Of a stretch of DNA of 64,000 nucleotides, positions 35,501 to 41,500 are shown piece by piece. Numbering within the stretch: position 1 is the stretch's first letter; every line of letters begins with the position of its first letter. The stretch is from contig JBITNC010000002.1 of NCBI GenBank assembly GCA_050084985.1, positions 12,214,001 to 12,278,000 on the forward strand. Reading direction: 5' to 3'. The notes beneath the pieces were generated by a model, which saw only the letters and a list, made by a program, of their open reading frames with translations, was not told the origin of the DNA and ran no database searches. Both the position numbers and the translations under genes were made by a program. Origin of the DNA: Nageia nagi (Eukaryota > Pinophyta).

Positions 35501-38500
35501 TGGGGAGGTAGTTTAATTGATTGAAAGTCAACTTCTGGCAACTGTTTCTCACTTGCCTCCAGTTTGATTGGTTAGAGCTTAAGGAAACAATCCATTGTGA
35601 CACTCTTTTCAATGAAAGCAAAGTATGTAGCAACTAGAACAGCAACAACTCATACCTTGTTGTTGAGAAAGATGTTATATGATTTGTGAGAGAAGCAATT
35701 GGTAGCCACTATATTGTTTTGTGACAACCAAAGTGCAATACAAAATACAAAAAATCTTGTTCACCATGGGAGATCCAAGCACATTGACCTTCAATTTCAT
35801 TTCATAAGAGACATGATAGAAAAAAGTAATGTGGATTTAAATTTTTTCAACACTAGCTTGCAGATATCTTCACTAAGGGGGTGGAGATAAACCAATTCTT
35901 GTTAGACACCTAATCTTTAGGGATTATGGTATTTGTAATATAATAGTAGTATTTACTAAGTATAGTAAATTTGTAGCCATGAGAATAATGGAATATTAGG
36001 AGTCATAAGTTAGACAATATGAAGAGTTCTTGAGGATCCCAAAGGTCACCAATGAAGGTGAATGTGAAGAGTCATTTGATAATGTATTTAGTCTCATTTA
36101 TAAGCTACAACAATACTTTTGATCTTGGAGTTAATGAATGGTCTGTCATTGGTATCAAAAACTAGTTCAAATCTGTCTAACTTCATGAAAATTAAAGGAA
36201 AACTTTGTCCAAAATTTACCGAAATCTTTGTCTTTTGTTTTTGCAAAATTTAATTCACAAAATCCATTTTGGAGCCTATATTCAAATACCCATTTTCATT
36301 CTGATTGATTTGGTGTATTGGATGATTTATTTTGGAGCAAAAATGGCGAAGTTATAAGAATTTGAAGGTTGCAGTCTGTAAGCAAGGGTTTTAAGACTGG
36401 TTCATGGTTTTTTGGAGCGGTTTTTTTAAGACTATTGGTGGTATTAATTTCAGCCTGAACATCTGTTTTCCCGTTTGTGGTGACTGCTTGATGCAATGAA
36501 GACCACACCCTTTGAAAATAGGCTTGCACATCGGATTGAACCCGTTGTGTGTGGGACAATCAATGTACCTATCACCTTCCAAACAAGCCTAAAACCCTAC
36601 CGAATGCATCTAACAGACCATGACACCTTGCAACGTGCACCAAAACCGTTCGTTTTCTGCCCATGTGGAGCCACATCAACCCAATCACCTACCATGTGTA
36701 CCACCCAATCACTTGTCACATGTACTACCCAATCACTTGTCACGTGTACTACCCAATCACTTGCTACGTCAACATAACTACCCAATCAGCAAACCTATCA
36801 ACAAACCCGCCAATTGTACCTACCATGCCATCCTACCAGTTGTACCTACCATGTTAGCCTACCTGTTGACCAACTTTGACCTGCCCACCTCAAAATTCGT
36901 GCCTAGTCAATTTTTTTGCACAATCAACATTTTAAGGTGTTTTTTGGGGCTTTTTCGAATTTTGAAGAGTATTTTGGCCATAACTTCTTCAATTTTTGTT
37001 CATTTTCGGCGATTCATTTTTTGTTGGATCCAAAATTTTGATAGCTACAATTTGAAATCAATTTGAGACAATGATATTGTTTAGATTTTGGCTATAATAC
37101 ATAAATTTTGTAAATATGTTTTAGGGCACAAACCATTTTGAAAATTTTGAGACATTTAAGTTTTGTTGAAAAATGCATTCACTTGTGAGTATTGTTGGAA
37201 TAGTGTTGACTGGTAAAAAAAATTGATCGGAGTGGTCTAGTAAACTTAAGCATACCTTGATTTTCAATGATTTTTGGGTTGGCATTTTTGATGGTGAAAA
37301 CCAATCTACCAAACTGATTGATACCAAAGAGTTTGCGGTTTGGAACATAAAAAATAGTAAGGCCTATGCTTTGATTGCAGCTTCGATTAGTGAAGAGGTG
37401 AACCGCCACATTAACTCATTAGATAATGCTTGGAATGCATTGAAGATATAGAAAGATTTGTATGACTCTCATTCTAAATTGGAACTCATCCAATTACAGT
37501 TGAAGCTCTTCAACCTAGAGTTGAAAGACAATGATCCCATGGCATAAGTTTCATAAATTGTAGCAATTATGCATGACATAAACTCTACAAGCGTGAAGAT
37601 TGATATTGCTTTTGCAACCTTGATTAAAGCATTGGAGCTATCTTGAATCCCTACAAGCTAGTGGTAATCTGAAATCTCTCACATTTGATACATTAGAGGA
37701 TAAGATTGCAAAATGTGAGAGAACATTTGGAAAGAAGACTAGCAATTGTATTTCATACACATTATGTATTCCTCAAAAGGGGAATAATGTAGCTCATGAT
37801 TCTTTCATGGTGAAAGCAGCAATCGTGGTCGCGGTAGAAGGAATTTTAGAGGTAGGGGGTAGATCTAATCAAGGTGATCATGATGAGAAAAACAATCTTC
37901 ATTAGACAAGATGTGACAAAAATGGGGATGAAGTTGTTACCTATCCGACTCCATGGGAGAGATCAAAAAAAGAAATGAAAAATGAGAGCAAGAAAGGAGT
38001 AAGAACTCTGATTTTGCTCATTATGTTATTGCTCAATGGAACACTACAATTGAAACATTGTATAATTCCTCATTTGTATCTTGGGAGGATGCATGGTTGC
38101 TTGATGTTGATGCAACATGTCACATGTCATTTCGTAGAGATTTTTATGAAGAGATGAATACTAACATTGATGGTGCAGTGTATTTTGTTGATAGATCCAA
38201 TATTAAACCTTTGGGTATTGGTACTATGAGACTTCAGTTGCTAGGCCTTTTTGAATATGCTTCTCCATGATGTTCTCTACCTTTTTGAATTGCAAAGGAA
38301 CATGTTATCTCTTGTGCTCATTCGACAACAAGATTGCATGTTCGATCACAAAGTGGAGATAAGGAGGTCTTCTGACAATAAACTGGTGATGACTGATAGG
38401 GAGGATGAGAAGTTGAAGCCACATGGAAGTTGTACTAGAATGAGGAATTTGCTCATCTCACTCATCAAGAAAAAGGTACTCTCTCATCTAGTCTCTTGTG

Positions 38501-41500
38501 GCATGAAAGATTTGGGCATCTCAATTTTGATGATTTTTGTTTGTTAAAAAAGAAAGGTGTATTGGGATTGCCCACCATTCCTAGGAATGTAGAACCTTGT
38601 GAAGCATGTGTTCTACGAAAGCAAAACAAACAACCTTTTATTGACTCAAAATTTAGAGCATATAGAATTGTAGAACTCATACACTCTGATTTGTGTGGAC
38701 CATTGCTTGTTTTCTGCTGCTGGAAACAAATATATCATGACTCTCATTGATGATTATACTAGGATGTGTTGGGTGTATTTGTTGAAGAATAAGTAAGAAT
38801 ATTTTGAAAAGTTTAAACAGTTTCATCTTATGATTGAGAAAGAAGCACACAATCATATTAGCACTCTTCGTTCTGATAATGGGGGTGAATATACATCAAA
38901 TGAATTCAAAAACTATCTTAGTCAGCATGGAATCAAACGTCAAACAATTATTCCTTATAATTCGCAAAAGAATGAATAGAACTCTGTTGAATATGACTCA
39001 AGCAATGTTGTTTTTCAAGAATGTGAAAATGATGTTTTGGGGTGATGTATTTCAATGTGCAGTATATGTCAGAAACATATCTCCATCCCGTGTTCTTGAC
39101 AACAAGACTCCATATGAAATGTGGTTTGGTCGTTTTCCTTCGATTAGGAATCTTAGGGTTTTTGGTTTCATTTGTTATGCCTTGATCCCTAAGGAACAAA
39201 GAAACAAACTTGGTGCTAGGAGTCGAAAATGTATTTCCTTGGGGTACTTGGATACTACCAAGGGCTATAAGCTTTATGATGAGGTAAACAAGAAGTTCCT
39301 CTTTGCAAGGGACATCATTTTTCTTGAATGTTCCAAAAGTGACATGACTATAGAGCGATAGCTTGATCACCTTGATAGGTTTACCCGTGGACAACATTTC
39401 TTTGAAGTAGATTATAAGATTCCAAATCCTGAAGGGGGAATTCCTATATTGGATCAATATTTGGAATCTACAACACTTGTGTCTATTCATGAAGAAACTG
39501 TTCCAGTAGCAGAAACACCTCCTCCACAACAACAAGTTCCTTCCTCTTCGTCAATTCCATAAGTTACTTTGGATGATGTAATCAATGGGATTGGTAGTTT
39601 GAGGCTTGATGGTAATGTAGCACCTCCTCAACCTGTTGAGCAACTAGAAACATCACAAAAGATTCCTAAGTGGCTCTCCAAAATACTTGAAAGTGCTCAT
39701 ATTGATGAAGTGGGAAAACGGGAACTAGGAGTTCATACCATGAAAGACTAGAAGATGGAGCAATAGAAGATTCAGATTTAGGTAATGATGATGATGATAT
39801 CAATTGTTCATTGAATTGAATTTTTCTACTGATTACAAGCCAACTTCCTATAAAGAAGCTTTTTCTCATGATGTTTGGAAAGATGCCATGAAAAAGGAAT
39901 ATGATTCTCTCATCAAGAATAAGACTTGGAAGTTGGTGGATCCTCTATATGGAACCAAACCAATTTGTTGCCAGTGGATCTACAAAAATAAATACAAATC
40001 AGATGGCTCACTTGACAAACACAAAGTGAGGCTTGTGGCTAAGGGTTTTGCATAGAAAGAAGGTATTGACTATGAGAGACTTTTTCTCCTACAACCAAGT
40101 GGGCTACCATTTGTTCTTTGTTGGCAATGTCAACTCAATATGGGTGGAAAGATCATCAGATGGATGTAAAGATTGCTTTCTTGAATGGTGATTTGAAAAA
40201 GAATGTGTACACGAAACGACCAAAGGGATTTGCAGTGAAGGGTTAAGAACATAAGGTATGCAAGCTCATCAAGTCCTTGTATGGCCTTAAACAAGCTCTC
40301 GCACATGGTACGAAAATCTTACTGAGCATCTCTTGAAAATTAATTTTGAACACTTTAATTAAGATGATGCAACTTTATTTGTCAGAAGGATTGGCAAAAC
40401 TATTGTTTATCTTGTGGTGTATGTAGATGATCTTTTGATAACATGGAACAATGAGAGTTACATTGCATTCATGAAATAAGATTTGAAGAAAGGTCTTGAA
40501 ATGATAGATATGGGACATCTTCATTACTATTTGGGTGTTGAAGTGAAACAAAATTCAAGGTATATTTTCATTTTCCAAAGAAAGTACATTGGAGAGTTGT
40601 TGAATAGATTTGGCATGGTAGATTGTAATTCTCTTTCTACTCCAATGGAACAAAATTTAAAGTTGAAATCTATTGAAGGGAATCCATTTGAGGATGCTAC
40701 AAAATGTAGACAACTTGTAGGAAGTCTCATTTATCTAACCACAACTAGACTAGATATTTCATTTGCGGTTGGAATTCTTTCTCAATTTATGCAAAAAATT
40801 TGTTTAGGGCATTGGAATATAGCAAAAAGAGTTCTCAAATATTTTAAAGGAACACAAAAATTAGGGCTCAAATATCTAAGGTGGGAGATTTCAAATTGAT
40901 TAGATATTCAAATTTAGACTTTGATGGAAACAAAGAGAATGGAGTTTTGACTTCAATTAATGTCACGAGTCTTGGATCAACAGCTATCACTTGGAGATCA
41001 CGAAAGCAATTTGTTCTTGCAATATCCTTAAATCTGAAATTACCAAACCCTAGCTGAAAAATACTTATATTTTCTTCCAGAAACCCTAAGTTATATAGCA
41101 AACATCAAATTTGAAACTTGCCGCACAAAAATGAACGCAATAAACCTCAAAGTGGCAAACACAAATATTATTAAAAATATGTTGCAAATAGAAATGAATT
41201 GTTCAGCCGAAACACATCTCATACACTCCACAAAATGGCGTGAAATACAAACCCTAGATTAGATGTCCTCCTCTAGGAGGCAAATAAACCTTGGACAATA
41301 CACAAACAACCCTCTAATATTGCATGCAATCTGAACACAATCTCCACATAGTTGGCTGAAAAAACCTGAAAAGCCACTCTAGGATTTCAAACCCTCCAAA
41401 TTAGATCTGAAAACTAGAGCTCAAATCTCTCCCAACAATGAAGCACAAATGGCAAACCCTAGATGGATTCACCTCTCAATACAACCATAAGCAAGGGCAC

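Noticed and set aside
36597-37066. Overlapping plus and minus frames in the copia leader as genes
   Set aside because: They arise from the 24-bp repeats, whose length is a multiple of three, which keeps several frames open.
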